64,000 nt of DNA from positions 1 to 64,000 of the forward strand of contig NZ_WAJT01000002.1 of assembly GCF_009650605.1 (NCBI RefSeq), in the 5' to 3' direction. Positions 24,294-35,000 of the stretch are shown one piece after another. The notes beneath the pieces are model-generated. The model saw nothing but the letters and a program-made list of their open reading frames with translations. It was not told where the DNA came from and searched no databases. The DNA is from Labrenzia sp. CE80. Lineage in GTDB: Bacteria; Pseudomonadota; Alphaproteobacteria; Rhizobiales; Stappiaceae. Within the stretch, counting starts at the first letter, position 1. The number at the start of each line of letters is the position of its first letter. Both the position numbers and the translations under genes were made by a program.

Positions 24294-26045
24294 ATGTCTG
24301 TCAACTCGTACTACCGGGATGAGCTGAATTACCTTCGCGAGATGGGAAAGCACTTCGCCAAGGCCAATCCCAGACTTACCAAGTATCTGGGTGAGGATGC
24401 TTCAGACCCCGATGTTGAGCGATTGCTCGAGGGATTTGCCTTTCTGGTCGGGCGGCTGCGCCAGCGTCTTGACGCGGAAATGCCAGAGGTGTCCCAAAGC
24501 CTGCTTAAGCTGATCTGGCCACACTATCTGCGTCCCGTGGCGCCGATGACAACCATTCAATTTCGGTACGCGCCGGGTGCAGGCGAGCCGTCAATCATTG
24601 TTCCGGCAGGAACCAGCGTTCAAACTGGAGCCCTGGATGGTCGTGCCGTTCAGTTCCGCACGAGCTTCGATCTCAAGGTGTTGCCGCTTGAGATTTCTTC
24701 TGTCGACTTGGAAAATAGAAAAGACAGTTGCAAGCTCAGCGTGACGATCAAACGGCTGGCTGGAAGCAATTTCCAGATATTCAGAGACAACGATTCTCTG
24801 CAATTGTTTCTAAACGGCCATGGCGATGATAATGTTGCGCGAAATCTCTACATGTATTTTTCGCGTAAGCTCCGAAAGGTCGAGTTTTCTGCAAAAGGCG
24901 GTGCCGCACAAGCGGCGGGCATCGAGATTGAGCCCGTTGGTTTCGCCGACAACGAAGCAACACTGCCTTATCCGCCGGGCGCATTTCAGGGTTTCCGGAT
25001 CATGCAGGAGTATTTTTCCTGCCCCGAAAAATTCATGTACGTCCGCTTGAAGGGGCTGGCGGCACTGGCGGACGTCCAAACAGAGAGTGTCACTCTCGTA
25101 TTCCACTTTGGGCAGCGCTTTTCTGATGTCTCACGCCTGAACAAAGATCATATTGTTTTGAACGCGACGCCGGCGATAAATCTGTTTGATACAGAAGGGC
25201 AGGCGCTTCTCGTTTCGCACGATCGATCCGAATATCCGGTTCGGCCCGTCGGAGGAAATGATGCCGAGAGCGTTCACGCAGTCACGTCGGTTACCGGCTG
25301 GGTGCAGGGTAGTGGCGAGAAGGTGGACTATGAAGAGTTCGAGTCCTTCGCACACGATGGCCGTACGACCGATGACCAGAAGTTCTACTATCGAACGCAA
25401 ATAAGGCCCTCTGTCATCGGCGATGGCGTCGATCACTACATCTCATTCGTCACGCGCCTGAACGAGGTTGGGTTGCCGTCCACCGAAACGGTTTCGCTCA
25501 GGCTATTGTGCTCGAACGGAAAGCTGGCCGGCAGGTTTGGTCTTGGATCCGTGGTGAAGTCAACATCCTCAACCCCTGCCAAGCTGGAATTCAGCAACGT
25601 CACGCCCATTCTGACTGAAGTTCCGCCGCCGCTGGATGATCGGGTTTTGTGGACGCTGATCGCGAATCTTTCTCGCAACTATGCATCGCTCATTGATGTG
25701 GAGGCTCTCAGAACGGTTATTTCCGCCTATGATTTCCGCGCCAACATCGACAAGCAGGGCGCGCAGCAGCGGGATCTTCTGTTGCAAAGTCTGCAACGTT
25801 TTGAACGGCGAGGCGTCGACATCTTCCGCCAAGGGCGCCCGGTGCGGGCTTTTGAGCTCGCGCTTACGGTGTCAGAAAGCTTGATTGGTGGCGAAGCTGA
25901 GATGTTTCTGTTCGGAAGCGTCCTTGACCAATTCCTGAAATCGTATTCGAGCATCAACAGCCTGCATCGGTTCTCGATCACTGGCTCAGATTCGAATGCG
26001 GCCCATCATTGGACTCCGAAGTGGGGGGGAGCCGCTTCACTATGA
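24294..26045 (+). CDS. tssF: T6SS baseplate protein TssF (VasA)
   Basis: 583 residues from ATG 24294; an open frame continues upstream to 24126 but overlaps tssE and does not look like protein. The start SYYRDELNYLREMGKHFAK is the TssF family hallmark, followed by DPDVERLLEGFAFLVGRLRQRLD and LLKLIWPHYLRPVAPMT. TssF forms the baseplate wedge with TssG, TssE and TssK. Its stop overlaps the tssG start as ATGA, so the wedge partners are translationally coupled. Confidence 0.96.
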   Translation: MSVNSYYRDELNYLREMGKHFAKANPRLTKYLGEDASDPDVERLLEGFAFLVGRLRQRLDAEMPEVSQSLLKLIWPHYLRPVAPMTTIQFRYAPGAGEPSIIVPAGTSVQTGALDGRAVQFRTSFDLKVLPLEISSVDLENRKDSCKLSVTIKRLAGSNFQIFRDNDSLQLFLNGHGDDNVARNLYMYFSRKLRKVEFSAKGGAAQAAGIEIEPVGFADNEATLPYPPGAFQGFRIMQEYFSCPEKFMYVRLKGLAALADVQTESVTLVFHFGQRFSDVSRLNKDHIVLNATPAINLFDTEGQALLVSHDRSEYPVRPVGGNDAESVHAVTSVTGWVQGSGEKVDYEEFESFAHDGRTTDDQKFYYRTQIRPSVIGDGVDHYISFVTRLNEVGLPSTETVSLRLLCSNGKLAGRFGLGSVVKSTSSTPAKLEFSNVTPILTEVPPPLDDRVLWTLIANLSRNYASLIDVEALRTVISAYDFRANIDKQGAQQRDLLLQSLQRFERRGVDIFRQGRPVRAFELALTVSESLIGGEAEMFLFGSVLDQFLKSYSSINSLHRFSITGSDSNAAHHWTPKWGGAASL

Positions 26046-27112
26046 CTCTCGGAGACAATCCTGCGTCCCTTGCATCCGCGAAAAAAGTTGACGACCAGGG
26101 GCGATCAGCCCGCGCTGAGTTGGTGCCGCACCTCAAGCACAGCCAGTTCTATCAACTTGTGACCTTGATCGGGATGCTGCACGAAGGTCTGCAGGGATTG
26201 GGGCCTGGTGGAGATCCGGCCGATGAGCCTATCCGTTTTCGATCTACCCGGTCATTGAGCTTCGGTGCGGGCGACGTCTCTGAAATTTCCTACGATGAAG
26301 ATGCGGACCGATTTGACATTCGGGTGAATTTTTTTGGCTTGTATGGTCCGGCATCTCCGCTTCAACCTTTTTTGACAGAGCGGATCATTGAGAGTGACGA
26401 AACACCGTCGCCGATTGAAGACTTGCTGGACCTGTTTAATCATCGGCTCATAACTCTTCTGTTCGGGATATGGCAGAAATCCAGGTATTTTACCCGTTTC
26501 GAAGCCGGTGGAGTAGACGCGACGTCCAAGTGTTTTCTCGCCCTATGCGGCTTTCCGATTGAGGATCGAAACACCATAGGCAGCGTCCCGCGTTCAGCGC
26601 TTTTGCCGCTCGTCGGGTTGATGTCGCTCTATTCCAACTCGGCTGATGTAACGTCGGCAATGCTGACTAATTTTTTCAAGGTTCCCTGCTCTGTCATCGA
26701 ATATATTTCGCGCCGGATTAGGGTGCCTGAGGAGGCTCAACTTCAGCTGGGAGTTATGAACACGTCCTTGGGTGAGAACGCGATTGTCGGCAACGAAATC
26801 AATGATGATCTCGGCAAGTTCAGGGTCCGAATGGGAGTTGCCGATTTCGAAGCTCTTCTTCCCTTTCTTCCCTTCGGGGTAAGACATCACGAGATTGCAG
26901 AATTGTTGTCGATGGTCATCCGGGATCCTTTGGACTGGGATCTGGAATTCGATTTTGAGCCGGAAAGCATGCCAATGGGGCGGTTGGGCGAAAGTCGTTT
27001 GAACCAATCGTTCTGGCTGCATGCGGACGCTGATGTATCACTCGAGACGCCGGTCCAACTATCTGTGGTTTCCGCGGATTCACCCAATCGCTTAGCCGAC
27101 GCAGGCTTCTAG
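26042..27112 (+). CDS. tssG: T6SS baseplate protein TssG (VasB)
   Basis: 356 residues from ATG 26042 (4-bp overlap with tssF). Signatures are FYQLVTLIGMLHEG near the N-terminus, RFRSTRSLSFGAGDVSEI, the FFGLYGPASPLQPFLTERI segment and LLDLFNHRLITLLFGIWQKSRY. It binds two TssF copies in the baseplate wedge. A frame open from 26009 would add 11 residues inside tssF and is not preferred. Confidence 0.95.
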   Translation: MTLGDNPASLASAKKVDDQGRSARAELVPHLKHSQFYQLVTLIGMLHEGLQGLGPGGDPADEPIRFRSTRSLSFGAGDVSEISYDEDADRFDIRVNFFGLYGPASPLQPFLTERIIESDETPSPIEDLLDLFNHRLITLLFGIWQKSRYFTRFEAGGVDATSKCFLALCGFPIEDRNTIGSVPRSALLPLVGLMSLYSNSADVTSAMLTNFFKVPCSVIEYISRRIRVPEEAQLQLGVMNTSLGENAIVGNEINDDLGKFRVRMGVADFEALLPFLPFGVRHHEIAELLSMVIRDPLDWDLEFDFEPESMPMGRLGESRLNQSFWLHADADVSLETPVQLSVVSADSPNRLADAGF

Positions 27113-27198
27113 TTTCGCCCGAGATCAGGCTAGAATATGAACTGGACCAAATTCTATCGAGTCACGACATTTTTGATGCGAAAGACAACGTGATCTAG

Positions 27199-29157
27199 AT
27201 GACTTTTTGCCTATCGCTCACTTGCTCGGCAATCGCGAGCAATCACCTTTTTGGGCCGGACGGCGGAACATTTGGCCGTTCGAACAAGTGTGACTGGACG
27301 CTTCCCGATCCCGAGCGAATTTTGTCTTCCACTCACGCAAGGATCATGTGCCAAGGGGGGACGTTTTTCCTGCTTGATGAAAGCACCAATGGAACGTTTC
27401 TGGCGGGTGAAGCAAATCCGATAGGGCGGGGTCGATCCATCGCAGTCTCTCATGGCATGACGATCGTCGCGGGCCGCTATGAGATCGAAACCCAATTGGT
27501 CCAGATAGACGAGCCTGCGCAGGCGTCGATCGAAGCCTCACCATCAGCTTATCCGGCAGCACACCCGTATCCCAACGCAGGCGCACAGTCATTGAACCCG
27601 CTTACAGAACCCCGTCTGGGCGCCAACCGAGACACAATTGGCGTCCCGCTTCCGGGCAGACAGTCCCTTGATCCTCTGGATTATCTAGGAGGCGATCCGG
27701 TGTCTGATCATAAAGCGACAAGCGCACCAGGTCGGCCGCTCCATCCGCAGCGGGTGCCGGATGAATTCGGACCTGGCCCGACCGCACAAAGTCCTTTGCC
27801 TCACGGCGTTGCGCCCCAAGCAATGAGCCCGATGCCAGATAGTTCTGGAGTTCCGACCAGTCTTCAGGCGCGCGCCAATCTGGCCGCTCCTTTGGGGCAA
27901 GGGGTGGGACCGATGCCGACTTCTGATTTGGGGCCTACCGGGGGACCCACAATTCCTGAAGTCTCAGATTTTGCCGCGTCGTCCTCGCAGGCTGCAGACA
28001 ACCGAAGTGTTTCCATTCCGTCTCCCGCCGCAACAATTGCCTCTTCAGGCACAGGGGATGTGATTCCTGAGGACTTCTTGTCGGGTTTGATGAAACGCCC
28101 GTCCGAAAGTATGCCATCGGCGCCGAAGACCGTAGATCCAATAATTCCGAATGAGTTTCAGCCGACAGGAACTCGAAAGGCTGCGGCCAGCACGCCCATG
28201 CAAGCTGATTTAAGCGGCCGTTCATCTGCCGCAAGTAGCGCGAAAACAAACGGCTCAAGTCTGGCTCCAGCGGGCCTTAGTCCGGCTTTGAAGGCCGATG
28301 AAGTCGAAATTCGTCCACCTATGCCCTCTGCGACCGGCGCTGTTCCTGTCCCGAGGCCTCCTTCAGGCCTGGATCACATGGAGGCCTTGAAAGCGCGCCG
28401 CGAAAAACGGGTGGCGGCGCTTGAGCAGAAAGCAAAAATAGCGCAACGGCCGCCCTCGTCTGAGCAGGCCGCTCGTTCGAAGAGTCCGGATCCGCTCGAA
28501 CCGGCCTCTCCTTCCGCAGCTCTGCCGATTTCCCCGTCTCCTGATGCGAAGAACACACAGCTTGTGGCCGCGCTGCTGAAGGGGTTGGGCTTCCCAGATG
28601 CAAGTGTTCCAGCTGACAAGCAGGAAGATCTGATGTCGGACGTTGGCGCCATGGCACGAGAATTGGCCGAGGGTATGGTGACGTTGTTGTCCGCCCGCAA
28701 AATGGTGAAGTCAGAATTTCGAATGGATGAGACTCAGATCCAGCCGGAGGAAAATAACCCCTACAAACTTTTCAAAGTCGGAGAGCTTGCTCTCGATGAA
28801 ATGTTGCTTACTCGCACTGGCGGTTTCCTGTCGCCAGAAGACGCAACAAAAGCGGCCTTTCAAGATATTCAAGGCCATACCATCGTTATGATGACCGCCA
28901 TGCAGCGGGCGTTAAAAATACTCTTTGAGCGTGTATCACCGGAAGCACTTGCAGACGAGGGTGAGGCCGATGGCGGTTTGCGTATACGCGGACTTGGCGC
29001 GCGCAAGGGCAAATGGGAAGCCGCAACGCAGAACTATCAGAAAATGAGCGGGAATTTTGAACCGGTAATTCGTCAAATTATTATGGAAGCCTTCGCGCAG
29101 GTTCAGGAAGAACAGGCCAGACGAACTTCGAAGGAATTCTGGGAGAAAAGAAAATAA
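27199..29157 (+). CDS. tagH: T6SS FHA-domain protein (Fha/TagH)
   Basis: 652 residues. The N-terminal FHA domain (about 10-100) keeps the phospho-Thr-binding loops: FGRSNKCDW, SSTHARI and STNGTFL. Residues 110-450 are a long Pro/Ala/Ser-rich disordered linker. The C-terminal domain (about 455-640) is the conserved TagH-type module with NPYKLFKVGELALDEMLL. Fha proteins read Thr phosphorylation and trigger T6SS assembly; this locus also encodes two kinases and one phosphatase. It overlaps tssJ by 1 nt. It could alternatively be written fha. Confidence 0.92.
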   Translation: MTFCLSLTCSAIASNHLFGPDGGTFGRSNKCDWTLPDPERILSSTHARIMCQGGTFFLLDESTNGTFLAGEANPIGRGRSIAVSHGMTIVAGRYEIETQLVQIDEPAQASIEASPSAYPAAHPYPNAGAQSLNPLTEPRLGANRDTIGVPLPGRQSLDPLDYLGGDPVSDHKATSAPGRPLHPQRVPDEFGPGPTAQSPLPHGVAPQAMSPMPDSSGVPTSLQARANLAAPLGQGVGPMPTSDLGPTGGPTIPEVSDFAASSSQAADNRSVSIPSPAATIASSGTGDVIPEDFLSGLMKRPSESMPSAPKTVDPIIPNEFQPTGTRKAAASTPMQADLSGRSSAASSAKTNGSSLAPAGLSPALKADEVEIRPPMPSATGAVPVPRPPSGLDHMEALKARREKRVAALEQKAKIAQRPPSSEQAARSKSPDPLEPASPSAALPISPSPDAKNTQLVAALLKGLGFPDASVPADKQEDLMSDVGAMARELAEGMVTLLSARKMVKSEFRMDETQIQPEENNPYKLFKVGELALDEMLLTRTGGFLSPEDATKAAFQDIQGHTIVMMTAMQRALKILFERVSPEALADEGEADGGLRIRGLGARKGKWEAATQNYQKMSGNFEPVIRQIIMEAFAQVQEEQARRTSKEFWEKRK

Positions 29158-29648
29158 TGTTCCTGACCAGAAGAGAGCTATTTCAGGGACTGTCTGTCTC
29201 GACGTTTGCTGCGGTTCTCGGTTGTTCCCGTTTGCCAGACCCAACGCCCATCGCAGTTGAGTTGAACGCTGATGCCAACGTTAACCCAAACGAGGATGGT
29301 GAGCCTTCTCCAATCGTTGTTCGAATCTACGAACTCAAGGGTATGAAAGCTTTTAACAATGCCGACTTTTTCGACTTTGTAGACGACGATAACAAGCTCT
29401 TGGGCGCGGACCTTATAGGCAGTGCTGAATACGAGTTGACGCCTGGGAAATCGCAGAAGTATGACCGCGATATTTCGAGCGAGGCCACGCATTTAGGCGT
29501 CATCGCAGGTTTTCGTGATATTCAATCGGCCCAATGGCGTGATTCGATAGAGCTTCAAAAAGAAAAAAAGAATGAGTTTGTTATTTATCTGACAAGTTTG
29601 GCAGTGCGTATTCAGAAATTGCGTAAGCGCCGGCTCGGTGTATTTTGA
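29157..29648 (+). CDS. tssJ: T6SS outer-membrane lipoprotein TssJ
   Basis: 163 residues. A signal peptide with a twin-Arg-like start (LTRRELFQGLSV) ends in a lipobox AVLGC, giving a lipidated Cys near residue 23. The mature part has the TssJ transthyretin-like pattern (PIVVRIYELKGMKAFNNADFF; LGVIAGFRDIQSAQWRDSI). It anchors TssM in the outer membrane. It overlaps tagH by 1 nt. Confidence 0.92.
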   Translation: MFLTRRELFQGLSVSTFAAVLGCSRLPDPTPIAVELNADANVNPNEDGEPSPIVVRIYELKGMKAFNNADFFDFVDDDNKLLGADLIGSAEYELTPGKSQKYDRDISSEATHLGVIAGFRDIQSAQWRDSIELQKEKKNEFVIYLTSLAVRIQKLRKRRLGVF

Positions 29649-29783
29649 AAACGGACCTACGGGTAAAGTCAGAGTACAGTCTGAGACCCGAAGCTCCTGT
29701 GAATTGTTGAACTTACGGGGCAATCAGGCTGATTTTCTCGTACCATTGCGCGACAGTGCGAACTGGATACCCAGGGGGTAAGC

Positions 29784-31115
29784 TTGAACGTAACCGGTAA
29801 ACCGCTTTGGCTGGAGGGAATGTTCCTCAGGCCCCAGCATTTGCAGCAGTATGATCGGTGGATCGAAAGCGGCCTGGAACAGCGGATTAAGGGGCTGTTG
29901 CCTTGTTCTTGGGGTGTTCGGCAGATCAGTTTTGACGCGGACGCACTCGGCAATGGACAGCTTCAGATCAGCGAAGTCGATTTGATCTTTCCGGATGGAA
30001 CAGTGTTCGCTTCCCCTGCAGGGCAGCCACCACCCTCAGCGCGGCAAATCACCCAGGAGCATCAGGGCAAGAAGGTATTTTTGACTCTGCCCCTGAAGGC
30101 TTCGGGTGGCCTCGACGTCAGCGAAGAGCGGCACAGCGAGCACAGATACGTAAGGCAAAGCACCGACGCCCGAAACAATACAGAGGGCGACCGCCCCCCT
30201 GCGAGTATCGTCATTGGGGCGTTGAACGCGAAGCTTGTGATCGAAGGTGAAAGCCTCGACGAGACAACCTCAATCCCGATTGCCGAAGTCGAATCCGTTG
30301 ACGCGCAAGGGGCCATAACGCTCTCGAAGGACTATATCTCTCCGGTGATGTTTGCCGGTGCGAGCAGCATTCTGATCTCGCAGATGGAGCAAATCCGCGG
30401 CTTGCTGAGAAAGCGTGGTGAGGTTTTGGCCTCTGGCGCGGCCGGCCAGGGCGGAAACACAAGAGCGGGCATTCTCGACCTGATGATGCTCGGGGTCACA
30501 AATCGGTACGAGTTGCTCTTTGGTCACCTGATCAAGACCGGTCAGAACTCTCCGGAAGAGATCTATCGCGAGTGCCTGTCCCTGATTGGCGAGTTTTCGG
30601 CTTATGGTGCAGATAGCCGCCGACCTCCGGAGATGCCCCGATACGATCACCTCGACCTTCGCGAGACCTTCCGACAAGTGCTCGAAATTCTGCGAAATCT
30701 GTTGAGCTTTGTCGTCGAGCAAACAGCGATTAGCATTCCGCTTTCAAAGCGCGAATATGGCATCTGGCTGGGGGAAGTCACCGATCGAATCGTGTTCCAG
30801 GGAAGGCAATTTGTGCTTATCGCGCAAGCAAATGTCGGCTTGGAAGTGCTTCGGACCCAAATGCCGATCCAGATCAAGATTGGTCCGGTTGAAAAAATTC
30901 GCGAGCTGGTAAATCTTCAGCTTCCGGGTATCGGTATTTCTCCGCTTTCGGTTGCGCCCCGCCAGATCCCCTATATTCAGAATGCGGTATACTTTGCGCT
31001 TGACGTGGACAATGACCTTTGGCCGCAGTTCCAGGATTCAGCAGCTTTCGCGTTGCATATGAGTGGCGACTACCCAGGCCTTGATCTCGAACTTTGGGCA
31101 ATTCAGAAAGGCTAG
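29784..31115 (+). CDS. tssK: T6SS baseplate protein TssK
   Basis: 443 residues from a TTG start with AGGGGG 6 nt upstream. The N-terminal signature KPLWLEGMFLRPQHLQQYDRW is diagnostic. Other family blocks are RYELLFGHLIKTGQNSPEEIY, the neck region, and FALHMSGDYPGLDLELWAI at the C-terminus. TssK links the cytoplasmic baseplate to TssL/TssM. tssL follows after 15 nt. Confidence 0.96.
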   Translation: MNVTGKPLWLEGMFLRPQHLQQYDRWIESGLEQRIKGLLPCSWGVRQISFDADALGNGQLQISEVDLIFPDGTVFASPAGQPPPSARQITQEHQGKKVFLTLPLKASGGLDVSEERHSEHRYVRQSTDARNNTEGDRPPASIVIGALNAKLVIEGESLDETTSIPIAEVESVDAQGAITLSKDYISPVMFAGASSILISQMEQIRGLLRKRGEVLASGAAGQGGNTRAGILDLMMLGVTNRYELLFGHLIKTGQNSPEEIYRECLSLIGEFSAYGADSRRPPEMPRYDHLDLRETFRQVLEILRNLLSFVVEQTAISIPLSKREYGIWLGEVTDRIVFQGRQFVLIAQANVGLEVLRTQMPIQIKIGPVEKIRELVNLQLPGIGISPLSVAPRQIPYIQNAVYFALDVDNDLWPQFQDSAAFALHMSGDYPGLDLELWAIQKG

Positions 31116-31130
31116 CAAGCGACACCTGCG

Positions 31131-32045
31131 ATGAGCGATGATCTGGACCAGCCAACGGTAGCACGGCGCCTTAGCCCGAGAGCTCGTACCTCTCTGGCCG
31201 ATATGAATACGCCTGCGTCGGGCGCCAGGCCGGATCTCGGGGATGAACCAACGGTTGCGATCCTCGGAGAGGATCAATTCGGGCAAAAAAAGCCTTCCGC
31301 AGACAATGGCGCGCCTGGTGGGACTGTTCCGACAGCCTCCACGATTGTGCGTTTGCTGGAGCCAGAGCCGGAACGGCGGATTGTCCGCGCGGCGTCACCG
31401 CTGCTTTTGCTGATTTCCCAGCTGAGAAACTCGGTGGAACAGGCGGATATCCGGGGACTGCGCCAACAGGTCGTGGAAGAGATCGACCGTTTTGAACAGG
31501 TAACCCAAAAAGATGGTGTCGAGGCGGGCGATATAATCGCGGCCAGGTACATCCTTTGTGCAACTGTTGATGAAACGGTGCTGATGACCCCTTGGGGCAG
31601 TCGCAGTGAGTGGAGCTCAAACAGCCTATTGAACCAGTTTCACAACGAGACTTGGGGCGGGGAAAAGGTTTTCAGCATTCTCGACCGGATCAGCGCAGAG
31701 CCGGCCAAAAAACTTTCTCTTCTCCTGCTGATACATTCCTGCCTGATGTTGGGCTTTGAGGGCCGTTTTCGGGTCCTGGAAGGGGGCAAGGATCAGCTGG
31801 AGGATTTACGAAGTGAACTCTCCAGGACGATCCGGCGATACAGCAATGTGAAGCCCGACCAGCCATTGTCCAGAGTCGTCAAGGGCTTCCAACGGGGACG
31901 TCGCCTAAGCACCTTGCCGCCTTTGTGGATCCTCGGGACAATCGGTTTATTCTTCTTGGTTGTTGTCCGTGGCTATGCCGAATTCACTCTCGATGGAGAG
32001 CTCATTCCAGTCTTAAGCGATATCAAATCGCTGTCAGAGAAATAG
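31131..32045 (+). CDS. tssL: T6SS inner-membrane protein TssL (DotU-type) with phospho-motif N-terminus
   Basis: 304 residues. Residues 1-80 are a polar extension holding two near-identical motifs, DQPTVA (Thr9) and DEPTVA (Thr41). Residues 85-255 are the DotU/TssL helical domain (PLLLLISQLRNSVEQ, ARYILCATVDETVL, WGGEKVFSILDRI). One membrane helix lies near the C-terminus (LWILGTIGLFFLVVVRGYA). There is no OmpA-like peptidoglycan-binding domain, unlike extended TssL proteins. In Agrobacterium, PpkA phosphorylates Thr14 of TssL and Fha then binds it, so these motifs are plausible kinase targets; that is inference. It lies 15 nt from both tssK and tssM. Confidence 0.94.
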   Translation: MSDDLDQPTVARRLSPRARTSLADMNTPASGARPDLGDEPTVAILGEDQFGQKKPSADNGAPGGTVPTASTIVRLLEPEPERRIVRAASPLLLLISQLRNSVEQADIRGLRQQVVEEIDRFEQVTQKDGVEAGDIIAARYILCATVDETVLMTPWGSRSEWSSNSLLNQFHNETWGGEKVFSILDRISAEPAKKLSLLLLIHSCLMLGFEGRFRVLEGGKDQLEDLRSELSRTIRRYSNVKPDQPLSRVVKGFQRGRRLSTLPPLWILGTIGLFFLVVVRGYAEFTLDGELIPVLSDIKSLSEK

Positions 32046-32060
32046 AAGGCTGCCGCGAAG

Positions 32061-35000
32061 ATGCTCAGGACCTACTTTGCAAGCCTGTTCCGCGCGCTTA
32101 GCCTAATCATCCTATTTGTTCTGATTGCTTGCTCGCTGCTGATCTGGTTCTTCGGCGGATACGTGACGATTGGCGGTGTGACACCGTTTCAGGAGACGCC
32201 TCCACGGCTCGTTGCGATCATCGGGCTTTTTATCGCTTTCTTCGCGATCACCTTTATTCGGCATGTGTTGGCGCGCAGGTCGAATGCCAAGCTGATCAAT
32301 TCCATGCTGGCCAACGACGAACTTGTTTCCATGGGAAACGATCTGTCGTCGGATGAAGTGGAGTTGATACGCGAGCGTTTTGAAGCTGCCCTGAAGAAAT
32401 TGAAGGACAATCCGCTCGACGGGCGCAAACAGAGAAATTACCTCTCTGAACTGCCCTGGTACATCATCATTGGCCCACCTGGTACCGGCAAGACCACAAT
32501 CCTTCGAAACTCCGGTCTTGAATTTCCCTTGGCCGATAGAGGTCAGGAAGCCTTGCAGGGCATAGGGGGGACCCGAAACTGTGATTGGTGGATTTCCAAT
32601 GAAGCCGTCCTGATCGATACAGCCGGCCGTTACACCACCCAGGACGTCAACAAGGGCATCGACGCGGCCGCGTGGAGCGGTTTTCTCGATCTTCTGGTCA
32701 AGTTCCGGCGCCGCCGTCCGATCAATGGAGTTATGCTGGCGATCAGCATTGAGGATGTAGCTCTTGCCGGGGAAAAGGAACGGGCGCAGCAAGCCGACAT
32801 CCTTCGGCAGCGACTAAGGGAGCTGCATCGCGTTTTCGGTATGCGGTTGCCAGTTTATGTCATGTTTACGAAATGCGATCTGATCGCAGGTTTCGACGAA
32901 TACTTTGACGCCGTAAAAGAAGATGAACGGGAACAGGTGTGGGGTGTCACCTTTCCCTATGATGACGAGCAGGTCACCGTTGGCCCGGCATTTGAGACCA
33001 ACTTTATAGACCTCGTTTCCCGGTTGGAGCGGCAAATCCCGGCCAAGCTTTCCGAAGAACGGAACAACAGCCGCCGCTGTCGGATCTATGGCTTTCCTTA
33101 CGAGTTTGGCAGTCTGTCGCAAGTTCTGCGCGGTTTCCTGACCGATGTGTTCCGTACGAGCCGCTATGAAGCGCAACCGCTGCTGCGCGGTGTCTACTTC
33201 ACATCCGGCACGCAGGAAGGAACCCCGTTCGATCGCTTGCTCGGTGCCATGGGGCGCAGTTTTACGCTCTCGGCCAGCCAGCAGTTGCCTTTGAACGGTC
33301 AGGGCAAAGCCTATTTTATCAAGAACCTGCTGACAGACATCATCTTTCCGGAACAAAACTTGGTTGGAAAGAACACGAAGGTCGAAAGGCGAGTTGCAGC
33401 GCTTTATGCAGCTTCGCTTGCAGGTCTTGCCGCTTGTGTCGTCGGTCTTTCTCTCTATTGGCTTTCCGGTTTGTATTACTCTCAAGAGGTCGTTGAGCAA
33501 GCCGACGAGAATACGGAGATTGTGAGTGTTCGGCTGGATGAGGCCAAACAAAATCGCTCTCTGGTTAACATTCTGCCGACCCTAAATGCAGCGGAGAAAT
33601 TGCGTGACGACGTTGCGAATTCTTCGAATTGGCTGACTGGAGCGTTCTTCAGCGTGGAAGGACAGAGCAGTCTCTACCCAGCCGCTGATGAAATCTATCA
33701 TTCCATTCTGCTTGAATACCTGCTTCCCTCGATCTCGTCGCGTCTTGCGACGCAGATCCAGTTGGTATCCAGCGCGACAAACGGCAGCAGCGTGCTGCTG
33801 CGCGATCAGTTGGAAACCTATCTGATGCTCACCACCGGTCAGAATTTTGATCCGAGTAAGGTAGGTAAGACGTTCAAGGAGCAGAATGAGGCAGCTTTTG
33901 TCCTCAATCCGCAGAACCGCGCAGCCATGCAGGAGCATATGGATACGTTGGTGACTCTGTTGCCGGCGGTTGCGCCTGCCGATGTCCCGATCGTAGAAGC
34001 TGCCCGCACGCGTATTCAAAAAGTCCCGCAAGCGTCTGATATCTACAATCGTATGGTCGCAGATGCCGCTCAGAGATATCGACTTGCCCCCATCGATATC
34101 GTCCGCGTTCTGGGATCAGGCTCGCTTTATGTCGACACTGCTGTCAGCAGCGGTCAGAGCATCATCCAAGGACTCTACACCAAAAACGGCTTCTATAATT
34201 TCTTCCTGCCGCGCTTGCCGCAATACATCCGGGAATCCATCGGGACAGATTGGGTTCTGGGCAATGACGGCCTCAATGATCAGGCCTACAACAAATTGGC
34301 CGGCCAGATCGTCAAACTCTATACGGATGACTACGTCTCTGCCTGGCGAGGCGGTGTGACATTTGTAAGAGTTATCGAGCTGGGATCACTCGGGCGTGCG
34401 CAGATTGTCCTTCAAGACCTCTCGAGCCCACAGTCTCCGCTCACCAATCTTCTCTCCGTATTGCGTGAAAACACACAGCTGCCGCTGCCCGGTGATGATA
34501 CGGATCCAGCGGCTGCGGCGGTCGCCGGCGCCGCGCCGCCTGAGGCCGAAGGATTGGTCAGTTCAGCAACGGATGCCCTGAAAAAAAATGCGATAGAGAC
34601 GGCCTTTGGCGATGCGCCCTGGCCCGGCTTGAAGATTGAAGAGGCTTTTCGCCCGCTGATCAATCTGGCTGACCCGTCGAGTGGGCAAGCAGCGCTTGAC
34701 CGGGTCCAGCAGTTGTTTGGCGATCTTTACGGCAATGTCTCCGGGATTGTGACTGCACCGGATCCCAATCAGACTGCTTTTGACTTTGTGTCCAAGCGAG
34801 TGAAGTCACCAACAAGCGACGCATTTACCACCCTGCGATCTGAGGCGGCCATCAAACCTGAACCCGTTCGTTCCTTGGTCTTGTCGATTGTGAACCGTAC
34901 CTGGCAGTTGATGATGAAATCCAGCTATCTCCACGTGAATGGCAAGTGGCAGGACGAGGTGGTTCCGGTCTGCAATTCGATCATGACCGGCCGGTATCCA

